From Dermatemys mawii (lineage: Eukaryota; Chordata; Testudines; Dermatemydidae): 64,000 nt of DNA. How positions within the stretch are numbered: the first letter of the stretch is position 1; the number at the start of each line of letters is the position of its first letter. The DNA lies in contig ML677455.1 of assembly GCA_007922305.1 (NCBI GenBank), positions 62,001 through 126,000 on the forward strand. Direction: 5' to 3'. Below, piece by piece: positions 20,501-31,436 of the stretch. Under the pieces are notes generated by a model. That model worked only from the letters and a program-made list of their open reading frames with translations. It had not been told where the DNA came from and ran no database searches. Both the position numbers and the translations under genes were made by a program.

Positions 20501-23048
20501 TTGATTTTCATTCATACAGCAGAGTAAACAAGAGCTGTGATTGCAGCATGATAGGCATTTCTCACTAACTGAATTTTCCATTCATTGAGACTGGGACAAG
20601 TCAGCCTTGTCATCTTCCTGTGCCTTTCACTAGATCTTTCTTAATACATAAATGTCTGTAGTTCTGTGCCCGTTCAACAGCTGCCCCTAAGAAGTGAACA
20701 GAGTTAATTAAGCAGATGTGCTGGCTCCCTGGCTGCACAGTCCAGAGCAATAGCACTGAGCATGGGTGTCCTTTACAGACCCACACCTGTACAGGATGGA
20801 AAGCTGGTAGCTCCCCCAGTGGCTGCAGCAGTGGTTTTGACTCTTTCTGTTTGTGTACAGTGATATACCAGGCAATATCATAAATGCTGACTGGCAGTGC
20901 AGGGTTGAAGCAGCTCAGCACTGGGTTGGATGGCTGGAACTTTTTGAAACAGGGATTTCAACAACTCCCTTCCAGACAGACTGCATGATTGTCTGGTTAA
21001 CTCTGTCCAATGTCTTATGAAGATGCAATTAGGAATATTTTCTCAATGACCAGTTGCCAGATTTAGACATGCCAGACTGGACAGTCCTTTTCAGAATGTA
21101 GTCCAAATGTCCTTTGGGATATTTAGATTAGATTATTTTCAAATTGATTTTAGCTTTCCTTAATGTATCCACTACACACAGATACCAGCCCAAGACCTAA
21201 ACAATACTGACTCATTCTTTCCTTGTGCTCCACCTATCTGTCTGTGTTTTCTCTCTTGTCTTATACTTAGATTACATATTCTTTGGAGTATGGAGCATGT
21301 ATTTGATGTACAGTAGAACAGAACTTGACACTATGGGGTCCCAGTTCTTGATTTGGGCTCCTATATGCTAACTCTATAATAAGAAATAACAAAAAAATAT
21401 TATTAATAATGTTAAATACCAATAATACAGTTGCAATATCATTTCTGCAGTAATGAAGCCAAACAGATTATTTCTAGGGGGGTATTGGGAAAATGGTTTG
21501 CCACATCAAAGGTCTGATTTCTATTTTCAGACTGTCAATTCTCTAATGAGGGAAGGAGGAAACAATAGTGAAGTACATAAAAACCCTAAATAATTCACCC
21601 TAATCATCAGAAGACATTAGATTACAATCCATGCTCTCCTGCTTCCCAGCCGAGTTCACAATAAAGGATATATTCATTGGGTTGAGCCAGAGGAAGAGGA
21701 CACATCTTCCATGTGTCCCATACAGAAGTTCAGTTCTGTTTGGCATGCTGAAACATACCAAACAATGCATGCTCTGTTCTGATGGATTCACAGCATAGTC
21801 AGTGCTGACAGATTCACAGATTCCAAGCCCAGAAGGAACCGTTCTGATTATCTACCCTGACCTCCTGTATAACACAGTCCCTAGAACTTCCCCTAAATAA
21901 TTCTTAGAGAGTATCTTTAAAAAAATAATTTCTTTATTTAAAAAATGTCAGTGATGAAGAATCCACAATAATACTAGGTAAATTGTTCCGGTGGTTAATT
22001 ACTATCGCTGTTCAAAATGTACACCTTCTTTACAGTCTGAATTTTGTCTAGCTTCAACTTCCAGCCACTGGATAATGCAATACCTTTCTCTACTAGATTG
22101 AAGAGCCCAATATTAAATATTTTTCCTAACATATGTACTTATAAATTGGTATCTAGTCACCTCTTACCCTTCTCTTTATTAAGCTAAATAGATTGAACTC
22201 TTTGAGCCTATCAGTATAAGGTATGCTTTCAAATCCCTTAAGCATTCTTGTGTCTCTTCTCTGAAATCTCTCCAAATGATGAACACTCTTTTTCACTTGT
22301 GTACACTCAAACTGGACACAGGATTACAGAAGTGGTTACAACCAGAGGTGCCCATTACAAAGTTAGAATAACCTCTCTGCTTTTTATGCATTCAAGGTTT
22401 GCATTAATGATTTTAGCCACAAGATTGCACTTGGAGATCATGTTCAGTTGATTATCCATCCACGACCCCCAAATCTTTTTTCAGAGTCACTCCTTCTCAG
22501 GGTAGAGTCCCTCCTCCTGTAATGCTGACTGACTTTCTCTGTTCCTAGAGCCATATATTAATATTTAGCTGTACTACAGTTTGCTTATGCCCAGCTTACC
22601 CAGTGATCTAAATCCCTCTGCATCTGTGCTCTGTCCCTTATTTTGTGTCACCTGAAAACTGTATAAGTATGAAATAATGTTTTCTTTCTAGTCTTTGAGA
22701 AAAAAATGTTGACTAGCGTAGCAGCAAGAGCTAATCCACTAGTTAGAATGTTGGGGCTATTATTACATTTCATAGTTCAGTCAAATCTGAATGGATCTTA
22801 ATAGGCACATTAAAGGCACTTTTCTGCCTCCTGGATAATTCTACAACCAAATGTCAAGTATCTCCGGCAAACCAGGTAAGCACTAAAGCTCTTTAGAAAA
22901 ACGTTGGGAAAAAATATGATACAAAGGAAACCTTAACACAGACTCCCAAATGTCCTTCTATATTCTCCATTCATTTTGTTAAGATCTTACCTGTAGAGCT
23001 TTGCAGCACCAGGAAGAAGACAGCGAAAAGCAGGTAAAGAATCTTCAT
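14518..23048 (-). CDS. Beta-defensin precursor, gene A (three coding exons)
   Basis: Coding exons are 22991-23048, 20348-20478 and 14518-14529, read on the minus strand. Codons 1-19 form the signal peptide MKILYLLFAVFFLVLQSST. The next 44 codons (first codon split by the phase-1 intron) encode the mature region beginning GFIQPYPQ, with cysteines at mature positions 13, 20, 25, 34, 40 and 41 ending in CC. Intron 2 is phase 0, and the last exon adds H-R-D then TGA, giving 66 residues. Spacing is C-x6-C-x4-C-x8-C-x5-CC. Cys3 is one position later than in genes B and C. Mature net charge is about +4 (four K, two R, one E, one D). Family role: secreted cationic antimicrobial host-defence peptide stabilised by three disulfides. 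Intron 2 holds a LINE insertion. No disabling lesion is visible. Expression is not shown by sequence. Confidence 0.88.
14655..14790 (-). mobile_element. tRNA-derived SINE (tortoise type)
   Basis: On the minus strand, 'tagctcatgtggtagaggc' matches a tRNA A-box region and 'caagttcaatctc' a B box, as in the tRNA-derived SINE of cryptodire turtles. The copy lies just upstream of the gene A terminal exon in intron 2 and is absent from the aligned position in unit C (near 44370-44460). It therefore inserted after the A/C duplication or was lost in C. Confidence 0.55.
15280..18090 (-). mobile_element. Non-LTR retrotransposon (LINE) with EN and RT remnants
   Basis: Inserted in intron 2 of gene A. 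Unit C is colinear up to 44975 (equivalent of 15275) and resumes at 45690 (18120), without this element. Minus-strand pieces in order are an endonuclease C-terminal region at 17344-17922 ('DYVIVRTRDLRDV', 'GTDHHLVRS', 'DWFENNN'), RT with 'SFIDLTKAFDSIDREALW' at 16455-16727, the catalytic 'HADDCAVV' near 16250, and C-terminal 'LWKILNIEWEDYHTN' at 15612-15872. The pieces are separated by stops and frameshifts, so it is inactive. It is distinct from CR1, and clade is not assigned. Confidence 0.85.
19745..19783. repeat. Alternating purine-pyrimidine tract in intron 2 of gene A
   Basis: 39 bp of uninterrupted purine-pyrimidine alternation, GC-rich ('gcgtgcacgcgcatgcgcgc') then (AC)n-like. The aligned tract in unit C (47286-47328) is an almost pure (AC)n. 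The composition is of the Z-DNA-prone kind. Confidence 0.85.
20348..20478 (-). CDS. Gene A mature-peptide exon
   Basis: 131-bp exon. Minus-strand acceptor 'ctttttctgtgcag' precedes GATTCATCC, and the donor after ...AAAAGTGAA is GTAAGT (20342-20347). Encodes six cysteines ending 'SFAIPCCKSE'. Its length equals that of the gene C exon (131 bp). Confidence 0.92.
21230..21370 (-). repeat. Old SINE/LINE tail-like repeat, shared with unit C
   Basis: 'ttctttggagtatggagcatgtatttgatgtacagtagaacagaacttgacac' matches 49720-49780 in unit C and resembles the 'ctttgggg.cagggactgtct...tacagcgcctagcaca' tail of an old dispersed repeat. It is a duplicated passenger, not an independent insertion. Confidence 0.4.
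21795..22700 (-). mobile_element. CR1 LINE 3' fragment in intron 1 of gene A
   Basis: CR1 3' end sequence on the minus strand: 'tcacagattccaagcccagaaggaacc.ttctgattatcta' and onward to '...gagcctatcagtataagg'. Aligned copies are at 40055-41350 (unit B, interrupted) and 50240-51130 (unit C), always at the same place between signal and mature exons. It therefore predates the duplications. Confidence 0.8.
22991..23048 (-). CDS. Gene A signal-peptide exon
   Basis: ATG at 23048-23046, 19 complete codons plus the first base of codon 20, then donor GTAAGATCTT. A lysine at position 2 and a hydrophobic core make a clear secretory signal. The layout is identical in units B, C and D. Confidence 0.92.
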
Positions 23049-23121
23049 GACTGAAGTTTGCTGGGATCTCGATGTCACTGCAGAGAAGAGAATTCAGGAC
23101 AGACAGGAGCTGGAGAGTCTC

Positions 23122-23128
23122 TATTTAT
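23122..23128 (-). promoter_or_regulatory. TATA box of gene A
   Basis: ATAAATA on the minus strand, 74 bp upstream of the ATG, within a conserved 'agactctcc' context downstream and 'ccccagcag' upstream. The motif is kept in all four units at the same distance, implying a 5' UTR of roughly 45 nt in the same exon as the signal peptide. Confidence 0.7.
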
Positions 23129-25134
23129 TGACTGCTGGGGATTATGAAATGCTGCTCTGTATGAAATGTCACGGGCATTGAGTGTGTGCTGCAATCTGCT
23201 AATGATAGAGATTATGATGTGTACAGCGCCCTAAAAATTCCTGGAGAAACCCAGTTCACATGTCCCTGCCTTGAGGAAGTTACAGTTTGAATATTTACTC
23301 CATTACTGCCTCATCGAAAGCCCACTGAAGAGAATGGAAACCCTCCCATTACATTTATATGAGAGTCCTTGCGCAGAGAAGCATTCCAAAAGACAGCTGA
23401 ACTTGGGAAGAATTGGCAGTAGGGTGTGTGCCTTTGTGTATTTTTTTTACAATATGTATCAATATTTTACATGTATTTAGGGAAATTTCCTGATTTTCAT
23501 GCATGCAAACCCGTTACAAAGAGGTTAAAATACTTTTTAAAATGAGAAATAAAGTAAATCACATTTCCAGTAGTGTGTGTCAGGAATGAATGGATATGGT
23601 GTGTTTGTTTGTTTCTGTATATTTGAATTAAGAAATTATACCGTTAGTGATGGGAGAAAACCATGAGTTTTCCCTTTTTTTCCCCCTATAACAAGCATCA
23701 GCCTTAACAATAAATGTCTAAAGTAGAGACAAAAAATGTTGATGCATCAAAAGTGGAAGCCAATGGCAGTTGTAGGTGCTAAGCACCTCTCAGGATTTGT
23801 CTCATTCTCTCAGGAAGGAGAGAACAAGAATTGATTGGGTTTAAACGATAGCCAGAAAAATGTAAGAACATTTCTAAGGGTTCTATAGAGGTGTTTGGTA
23901 TGTCAACATTATCTACAGGATTCATTTTAACTGGGGTCCAGAGTCTGGAAAACACAACCCCCCATAAAGCTTCACAACACCCTTTGGCATCTCTCTTCCA
24001 GTCTCTTTCTTTCTTTTCCGCCTTCATTTCCAGACACCACATACAAAGAGTTGAGGGGAGCGGACCAAGAATGAGAATCCAGGCAGAGGGGGATATCAAC
24101 AGGATGCTGAGGAGCTGTGACAGGACTGTGAGCTGTCCCTCTCTTCCCCCCAGGCATTGCCCTCTATTTCAGCTGTCTCTCTATGGATGGAAGTTGCTGG
24201 TCGCCTTACCTGCCATTTTCTCTGCAGGACAGGAAAGGGGACACTGATGATTCCCTGCTCAGTGGGGACACGAGGAGCGGGCACACCATCCTGACTGGCC
24301 ACCTCACTCCTTCTCTCTCCCTGTTATGTTGGCACCATACACACAGAAAAGTTAGATAAAAATAGCAAAATTGTTGCAGGAAGGTGGTGGTGCCCCAATT
24401 GATAATGGCTTTTGTTTTCTCCATATAGTTTATTAATATACTGTGATTATGGGTACAAAGGGTGTACTGCTTTCATAGATTTAAAGATGACGTTTGATTT
24501 ATATTAATCCAGACAACCTTTGAGCAAAATTAAGAAGGATGATTATTGATCTAGACTTCTGAATATTTTGGAAGCTTTCCACCAGAGCAATACGGGTAGG
24601 GAAAAGCCAGTGTCCTAATGTTTTCCTTGTTGCTAGAGGAGAACTGCAGGGATGCATTCTAGCACCTCTTCTAATTAATTTATATTTTAATGATGTGGTG
24701 GATCTTTTGAAGGAAGATAAGTTTTCTCCAATGCACATCAAGGATAGATTTATTTTGGTGTTGTTATAGGCCAATTTCATGGTTGTTTTATTGCAAACTC
24801 CAAGAGGCCTCTGCTGGTTGTTATCTCAATTTTCCTTATTTTAACTCTCAAGATCTGCTTCTCATTTGTAATAAGATCAAGTCATAATTTCTGGGAAGAA
24901 CCCTCTGCAAACTGAGTGGAACACAGAAGACCTCTTCATAGAACAAGACTCCGTTTGAAATATTTAGGGATAAAGTTTCATGATTCAGACAGCTGGTCCT
25001 GTTTTCATAAAGACTTCAAAGAAAAGACCCTTAGCTCTGCTCAAGGATGTTTTGCCTGCTCATATGGTGGGGGACGAGTTGCCACAGCCCTACGAATGTT
25101 TAATATTAAAATAATATTGTAGATGATTTATGAG

Positions 25135-25415
25135 TATGTCTACACAGCAAAAAAAATCCGCGGCTGGCACATGCCAGCTGACTCAGTATCAAGGGTCTCA
25201 CGCTGCGGGGGATTGGGAAGGGAGGCGGGAGGTGCGGGTTTTATTGCTGTGTAGTCTCCTGGGCTCTGGCTGCAGAGTCCTAGAGCCCATTCTCCAGCCA
25301 AGCCCAAACAGCACCACATTGGCGAAACAGCTCCACAGCCCGAGCACCTCAAGTCCAAGTTGCTGGCACAGGCCAGCGGCAGGTGTCTAGTTTCCGTGTA
25401 GACGTACCGCATGAG
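25135..25415. mobile_element. Palindromic turtle MITE, copy 1
   Basis: 'gtatgtctacacagcaaaaaaaatccgcggctgg.acatgccagctgactc' at the left and 'ggtgtctagtttccgtgtagacgtaccg' at the right. It reads as a turtle MITE with long inverted ends. A homologous copy is at 52195-52465 in the same position relative to unit C, so it was carried by the duplication. Confidence 0.65.
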
Positions 25416-25509
25416 GTCAAAGTTTGTATTAGGGGTCACATTTCAGCCTTAGAGGTGGTTCAAAATAATTTTTTGAGGACACTTTTAATTCACCTAAATT
25501 CTCCCAGGC

Positions 25510-26150
25510 TGTAGCAGGGCAGCTACCCCGCTCCTGGGATAAAAGGTAGGCTGGTTGGGGAAGCAGTCACAGCTGTGACCACACTCAATCAGGCCACAGC
25601 TGGCCCTGATATAAGGACTAAGAGCGGAGCTGGGTCTCTCTCACTCTAGCCTTGGAGTGAGAAGGGCCTGGCTGCCTGGGAGCACAGGGTATCTGAAGTA
25701 GAACAGGGCTGGGGAAGGGCAAGAGTTGCTGGGGAGCTCCAGCCTGGCAACTCCCCAGTCTGAGGCCTTGTTAAAGGCTTAAGGAGGTAGTGTGGCTGCA
25801 GGAAGACAGCTGAGTCAAGAAAGGCAGCAGGTCCAACCCCTTTGCCAGTTATGAGTGGCCATTACAGACTGCAGTTTGCCCCAGTGAGCGGGGGCTAGGT
25901 GATGACTGGCAGTAGCCACTGAGGCATGGTGGGCATAACAGGAGGGGGTTCCCCTGGGATGAGAGACCCAGAGTGTGAGGGTACTGCTGCAGGGCAGCAC
26001 CCCAAGGTAAGGGGCACCGGGTCTGGGAGGGTCACAGGGCTTGAGGCAGACAAGACACCGGTCAGTGGTGGGTGCTCTGAGGCTGGAATTGAGCTAATTC
26101 CCAGACAACCAGCAGGAGGCGCCGGACTGGTGAGTGCTGGATCTGCTACA
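25510..26150 (+). mobile_element. Solo LTR-like element with 5-bp target repeat
   Basis: Begins 'tgtagcagggcagctac' and ends 'ggatctgctaca', giving TG...CA termini. Flanks are CAGGC (25505-25509) and CAGCC (26151-26155), matching 4 of 5. An internal 'tggccctgatataaggactaag' is a TATA-like start region. A related partial copy is at 40625-41050. No protein-coding region is attached. Confidence 0.6.
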
Positions 26151-26924
26151 CAGCCTCATGTTCACTAGCCAAGATAGATGTTTTCTTTTGGACAGTAATA
26201 GAGTTGTATTTCTTTTCTTAGAATTGGTTATAAGATTTGTACTCTTCTAGATTATAGATTGCCCTGTTTTTGCCTTCAGGAAAGGGAGGAACAACTTAAG
26301 CTAGGTTTGGTTTTTGTATTAGTCACTTTATTTTCATTCCATTTTAATCAGCCTCTTAGAGAGAGAGACAGATATTACTCAGGAAGAAGGTCTGGCTCTG
26401 ATTCATGATTCCAAGTTTGCCTTTTGGTTTTCTATTTTGAAAACAGCGCATATTTTTCATCTGCATTTAGTGAGTTCTCAAACCCTTATTTATATAAGGC
26501 ACATACTAAATTAGATTCCCAAACATGGAAACTGCTTTCCTTAAAGGTAGGTAGGGAAAAGTTTCTTCACATCTTTGTTTTTGCCCATGTAAATCTGGAG
26601 CATTGGAAAATCTACTTCATTGTACTTTAGATTGTAGAATTTTCCAAATCCTGAGTGAAAGCTGGATTCAACCTCCTTTGTATAAAAAAGTATTTTTATC
26701 ATGAAAGATAATATTTTTAGGGTTGTTTTTTTCTCAATCCCTGGTAGGTATCAAATCAGTGGCAATTTTTGCCTTTTTAGAATTGTGCCAAAGATGATAT
26801 TGTTATCAGGTTCTGATTGACACTTTAACTATTGTATGGATGTTTGCATTGTTTTATATCATGCACCTGTTTCTTTTGGTATTCATAACAGAAATTTAAT
26901 AAAATTGAATCTAATTGAATTGAA
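26151..26924. other. Intergenic AT-rich stretch, nothing recognised
   Basis: No exon, defensin-like cysteine pattern or known repeat could be supported on either strand. Confidence 0.45.
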
Positions 26925-27590
26925 GGAAGGTGGCAGCATAACACTCCTGTATTTCTTAGAATTCAGAACCAGAACTCCCAAAAATCCCAAAAGAGAAAGC
27001 TGGCTGCTTCCTAAAACAGAGAGGCACAATTCACCCCACTTGCTTTAAGCTGGGGTTGACTGCTGACCGACTGCTAAGCCCAGATCTCATAGATCCTCAT
27101 AGAGCCCCTAGTTTGCAAGCAGGGCCAGGATAAAACCCTGAACATTTCAAGTAATAGTTTACAATTTGAATACAGTTTTCCACATGCCACGCCTTCCCCA
27201 CTGGTGACGATACTCCAAGTGGGTCCCCTCCTGCTGCTGAGTGGAAGCCAAAGAATCTGCCCTTACCTGGCATTTGCTTGTGGCACTGGTGACCACACCT
27301 GGCTTTGGGAGAGGCTGGAGACTGTGAGCGTCACAAGTTGAGATGGGCAAAGTGCTCCAGATAAAATGAGAAACTCCCTCCTCTACAAAAAATTCAACAA
27401 GAAATAATGCCACCTCTTCCCTTTGTTGCTGTCAACAAACACCACCTTGGCCTCTTTTAAGAACTACTTGGAAACTGGTGTTAATCTTGGCTGAAGTTTG
27501 AGAAAGTGTCACACACCCACCAGCATCTGCATCTCCTGCACCCAAATCTCCATTCCTCTGGGAGATGGGGGATCTAAATAGTGCTCGCCT
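26925..27590. repeat. Block T, copy 2
   Basis: Aligns with 1-204 plus 1405-1745, and with 61540-61870. It lacks the CR1 insertion, and 'gatactccaagtgggtcccctcctgctgctgagtgga' marks the empty site. The right part matches the 1600-1745 region ('ttttaagaactacttggaaactgg', 'ccaaatctccattcctctggga'). Confidence 0.75.
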
Positions 27591-27594
27591 GTTA

Positions 27595-27775
27595 GCATAA
27601 TTAAACCACCCCCAACGAGCAGCGGTAGTTTTGTTGCTGGGAGAGCATCTCCCACTGACGTAACATTATCTACACTGGAGCTTTTGATGGTGAAACTTAT
27701 GTCGGTCAGGGGTGTGTATTTTCACACCCCTGACCAACAAAAATTTTAATGATAAATTGCTAGTTTAGAGCTAGG
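27595..27775. mobile_element. Palindromic turtle MITE fragment
   Basis: Contains the perfect inverted word 'tcaggggtgtg.atttt.cacacccctga' at 27707-27734 within 'gtcggtcaggggtgtgtattttcacacccctgacc', characteristic of a turtle MITE family. The flank 'gagcatctcccactgacgtaac' fits the same family. Boundaries are approximate. Confidence 0.6.
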
Positions 27776-28202
27776 CTTAGAGGTCTGGCCAGGCCCCCAC
27801 CTCCCCCCGAGACTGAAGCCTCTATTATTTTCTGAGGAACAGACACCCTCATCCTTTACTAGCAGGACATGACAATTCTTCGTTATGCACCAGGTGAGGC
27901 ATTTTCTAACTCATTTTAGATATATAACCTAGGTTAGTGCAGGTTAATTGTAAAGGAGAATGTAGCATTGGGCCTTTGCTCTTCTCTGCTTCTTTACAAT
28001 TAGAAGAAGACCAGAAGGGATTTTTATTTTTTGAAATGTGTTTTGGTTTTGGTTTTGGTTTTTCCCCATCTATTCTGTTCCATAGAAATATCAGCAACGT
28101 CATGTCATCTTCTCTCTTTTGATGGGAGGTTCTTTAGAGGCCCCAGAGAAATGTCTGTGAGGTTTCTCAACCATGAACTGAAGTGGTGAGGGATTGCTGA
28201 CA
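27776..28202. other. Intergenic, simple (ttttgg)n near 28040
   Basis: Only a short (TTTTGG)n run at 28040-28062 stands out. Nothing else is recognised. Confidence 0.45.
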
Positions 28203-29925
28203 AGACTGGTCTTACCATGAGGCGAACTGAGGCAGCCGCCTCAGGTGCCAGACTGGAGAAGGGGGGCACTAGGACCTAGAATGTAGAAAATTGTGTCTGC
28301 TACTGGTGCATAAGTATTCTCTCTGCTCTAGATGCACAGAGATGGTGGAGTGCTGTGCTGGAGGAAGGAGGGCACAAGAGATATAACAGGCAGCAGGAGA
28401 AAAGGTGAGAGGGAATAACAGAAAGCAGCAGGAACTGCAGGGATAGAGAGGAGGAGGAGGAGCCCCTTATGTACCTCTCTAGCACCTCCTGGAGCCTGGA
28501 CTGATTAATACCAGATTCTCAGGGAGCTCCCTGTTTTCTGCTGCTTCCCTGAACCCACTTGAGCAGAACAAGCAGTCAACTGAAGTAGTAGGAGCCAGCT
28601 AGGCCTTTAAGGTGCTGATAGCTTCCCTCACTCAGGCTCTGCTACCAGCCTGATTATTTGTCCCCTTCAACTGACTGTTGAGAGCCACTATAGCTTGCAT
28701 AGAACAGTAGTTATGAGTGAAAGAAGAAAACACCCCTCTGGGGCAGCATTCACTAAAAGAAAGAAAGCAAAGGAAGCTTTTCTATCTCAGCAGGAAGGAG
28801 CTCTCCTGAGATACATAGACACAAATGTTCATGGTGAGCCTTCCGGCCCCAGTGAGAATGTGAGTGGTGAGGAGATGCCCGATCTTCAAGTCAGTCAGAG
28901 TGTGGGTGACCTGGCAGCTACTACATCTCAAATGGATATAACCATGCACATTCCTGAAAAAAAGTGTAGATCAGAGAAGACTGTGGTGGAGGCACAAGAA
29001 ACAGCTGCTGCTGAGTTTAGTTCCTTAAGTCTAGATGATCCAGGACTGTGGACTGACTTAAGCAGTAGCCTGAGGGGCTTGTACTGCATGGGCCACAGCA
29101 AGTGAAAAACTTCATGTTCCCCAAAGACAATGAAAATAGAAGTTTCCATCCCACATATTACTGGTGTGAAATTCCCAAAGGTGACAAAGTGAAGAGGCCA
29201 TGACTTATGTACTCAAAATCCCCGAATGCTGCGTACTGTTTTTGTTGCAAACCCTTCCATTCTAATATCCCAGCCTCATTGGGTTCAACAGGAACAAAGG
29301 ACTGGAAAAATCTGGCTAGAAACCTGGCATGTTATGAGAAGACAGCAAATCACCAGTGAGCATTCCATAGGTGGAAAGAGCTTGAGATGAGACTAAGGTT
29401 AAAGTCCACCATAGATAATCAGCATCAAGAGAATATTGTATCTGAGTCTCTTTACTGGAAAAATGTTCTGAAAAAGCTCATTGTCACTGTAAGAATGCTT
29501 GCTACTCAAAACCTAGCACTGCATGGCACTTCAGATCAGTGGTATGTGCCAAACAGTGGAAACTTCCTTAAAATTGTGCAGCTAATGGCTGAGTTCGATG
29601 CTGTACTCCAGGAGCAGCTAGGAAGAGTCACCACCCAAGAAATGTACACGCACCACTACCTTAGAAAAAACATTCAAAATGAGATCATACAGTCAAAAGG
29701 CAAACAGAAGATTGTGGCAGATCTGAAGTCAGCAAGATATTACACTGTTATTCTGGACTGCACACGACATCAGCCATATGGAACAATGACTTTAATGATG
29801 TGTTTTGTAACAACAACAGAACCTAGTAAAAATGTCCCTACAACGGTGACTGTCAGAGAGCATTTTCTAGAATTTATTGACATTGATGATACTACAGGAT
29901 ACTTCCTTCCCTCAAGGAAGATCCA
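28203..29925 (+). mobile_element. hAT-type DNA transposon relic, 3' part missing
   Basis: The left end near 28203 reads 'agactggtcttaccatgaggcgaactgaggcagccgcctcagg', resembling the terminus of turtle hAT elements. It is followed by a transposase-like coding region (28695-29925). The element ends abruptly where block R begins (about 29925), so the 3' part and right terminus are absent. Confidence 0.65.
28695..29925 (+). pseudogene. hAT transposase pseudogene (TTF-type zinc-finger class)
   Basis: A 136-codon frame (28695-29105) shifts frame near 29100 and continues through 'FHPTYYWCEIPKGDK'. A TTF-like zinc-finger region follows with 'YCFCCKPFHS' and 'TKDWKNLARNL', then a 193-codon frame (29387-29968) containing 'VRMLATQNLALHG' and 'RYYTVILDCTRH'. 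These are hallmarks of the ZMYM/KRAB-ZNF862-like hAT transposase group. Disablements are a frameshift near 29100 and in-frame stops near 29203 and 29356. The C-terminal dimerisation region is lost. Confidence 0.75.
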
Positions 29926-31040
29926 GGCTCCTTCCATGCCAGAATTAACCATAATTTTGACCCAGTAATGATCAAATGAAAATGACAAGCACATAACACA
30001 TCAGAAATTAATGCACACTGCAGATCTTCTGAGATTTGCAAACCCCTCCTTGCATCCAGTCCTGTGACCATCCACAAAGAATCTGATGTGGTATTTCTTT
30101 GTGATGTGTTATTTATCTGCTTTTAATTTTTATTTTAATTCGATAGTTACAGCGGTGTTCCTAACAAACCAGTCAGTCCCTCATTTCACCACACAGTGTC
30201 CTTGCAGACTCATTCAATAATAAGCTGGGACATGGAGAATTTGAATTTGGCAGCTAATGAAAGCTAACCCTAACCCGTCTCTGCCTGGGACAGGTTAGGA
30301 TTTGCCAGGATTGATCCCCGAGTTCCAACGGCAGCGGAAGAAGCACTCAGTGCACAATGACTTGACGCACAGCCAGATTCCACCCCCCTCCCTCACAGGG
30401 AGTCGTTCGCGCTCTGTGAACGGTGACACTGAAATCATTAGGGCTGTAGGTGGAGTTCAGCATGACGTGATGTAAGTGTGCTAGAGCCTCGCCCTTAAAA
30501 ACTAGCAGATCTCCTTCTCTAAGTGAAAAGTTAACCATTGTCGGGGTACAGCTTCTTCACCTCATGTATCCTACTCAGGCCTCCAATGAGCACTGAGAGC
30601 TACAACACCTTTACAGAAGCCATAAAAATGTTCTTCAAATTTCCTGCCTGCAGCTGTAGCTCAGTCACTTCTTATTCTCTCCTCTCTGAATAGTTTGACT
30701 GTGGGTCTCACATTTTAAGTCTGCACTTTCCTTTTTCTTTTTTTTTTAAGACTGCTCATTGTCACACCAAGGGGCTGAGGGCAGGGCAAGAGCCCCCTAG
30801 ATCTTGACACACACACACAGGAGGGAAGAATCTGGGGCTGACAGCTTTGGCTGACTCTATTCTCCCCCACTCTCCCTGCCACTCAACCCCACATCCTGCT
30901 TCCCAGTGTCCTACCCCACCACTCCCTGAACATCCCTCACTTAAGGCCCGAAACTCTCTCCCGTCCCCTATTACCCATCCTCATTAATCTCCTGCTTCAC
31001 AATTTCCCTCCACTCCCATGTGGAGCTAGGATTTAAACTA
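29925..31040 (+). repeat. Block R, copy 2 (truncated)
   Basis: Matches R copy 1 from about 3065 and R copy 3 from about 52860 through 'aatgaaaatgacaagca', 'aagctgggacatggaga' and 'aaaaactagcagatctcc'. The pyrimidine-rich 30810-31020 segment matches 54490-54680. It stops before the plus-strand defensin promoter region, so no signal exon is present in this copy. Confidence 0.8.
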
Positions 31041-31364
31041 AAGAAGAGTCCCCTCTTGTGGCCATTTTACATATGCACAGTTAATTTACAGATAGATTCA
31101 GAATTGAACATGGAACAGAAGTAAAACCTGCTAAATTTTAATTAGTTTCTAGTTCATTATATTCTGCAATTAGACTTCTTTGGCTGAATGATTAATTCAG
31201 GCTTCTGAGATATTTAGTAGTAAGAAAATTAAATGCACCTTTTGCACTACTAAAAATATTTGATTATTATTTGCTTAGCAGTAGTGAACAGAACCCCAAC
31301 TAGGGCTCTATTGCACTAAGTGCAACACACCCACAACAGTAGAGCCAACGGCTTACAATCTTTA
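31040..31364. other. Intergenic, nothing recognised
   Basis: AT-rich linker between R copy 2 and the inverted R copy. No exon or repeat family is supportable. Confidence 0.45.
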
Positions 31365-31436
31365 AAAACGGTTACTCACCTTCTCGTAACTGTTGTTCTT
31401 AGAGATGTGTTGCTCACTTCCATTCCAGTTAGATGT
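31365..31436 (-). repeat. Fragment of abundant turtle repeat
   Basis: 'ggttactcaccttctcgtaactgttgttcttagagatgtgttgc' is a signature I recognise from a very common turtle interspersed repeat. It abuts the inverted R block and may mark the inversion breakpoint. Confidence 0.5.

Larger units (their letters stand above)
13790..25140 (-). repeat. Defensin unit A (duplicated segment)
   Basis: Colinear with unit C (43490-52200). Corresponding pairs are 13790-14330/43480-44060, 14340-14600/44070-44340, 14820-15275/44500-44975, 18120-18990/45690-46540, 19020-20160/46560-47810, 20170-20600/47810-48240, 20600-21170/48250-49590 and 21180-23480/49590-51600. 22900-24430 also matches unit D (59940-61490). 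Unit-specific differences are a SINE and a LINE in A, and a MITE and a hAT-like element in C. The unit carries complete gene A. Confidence 0.9.
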
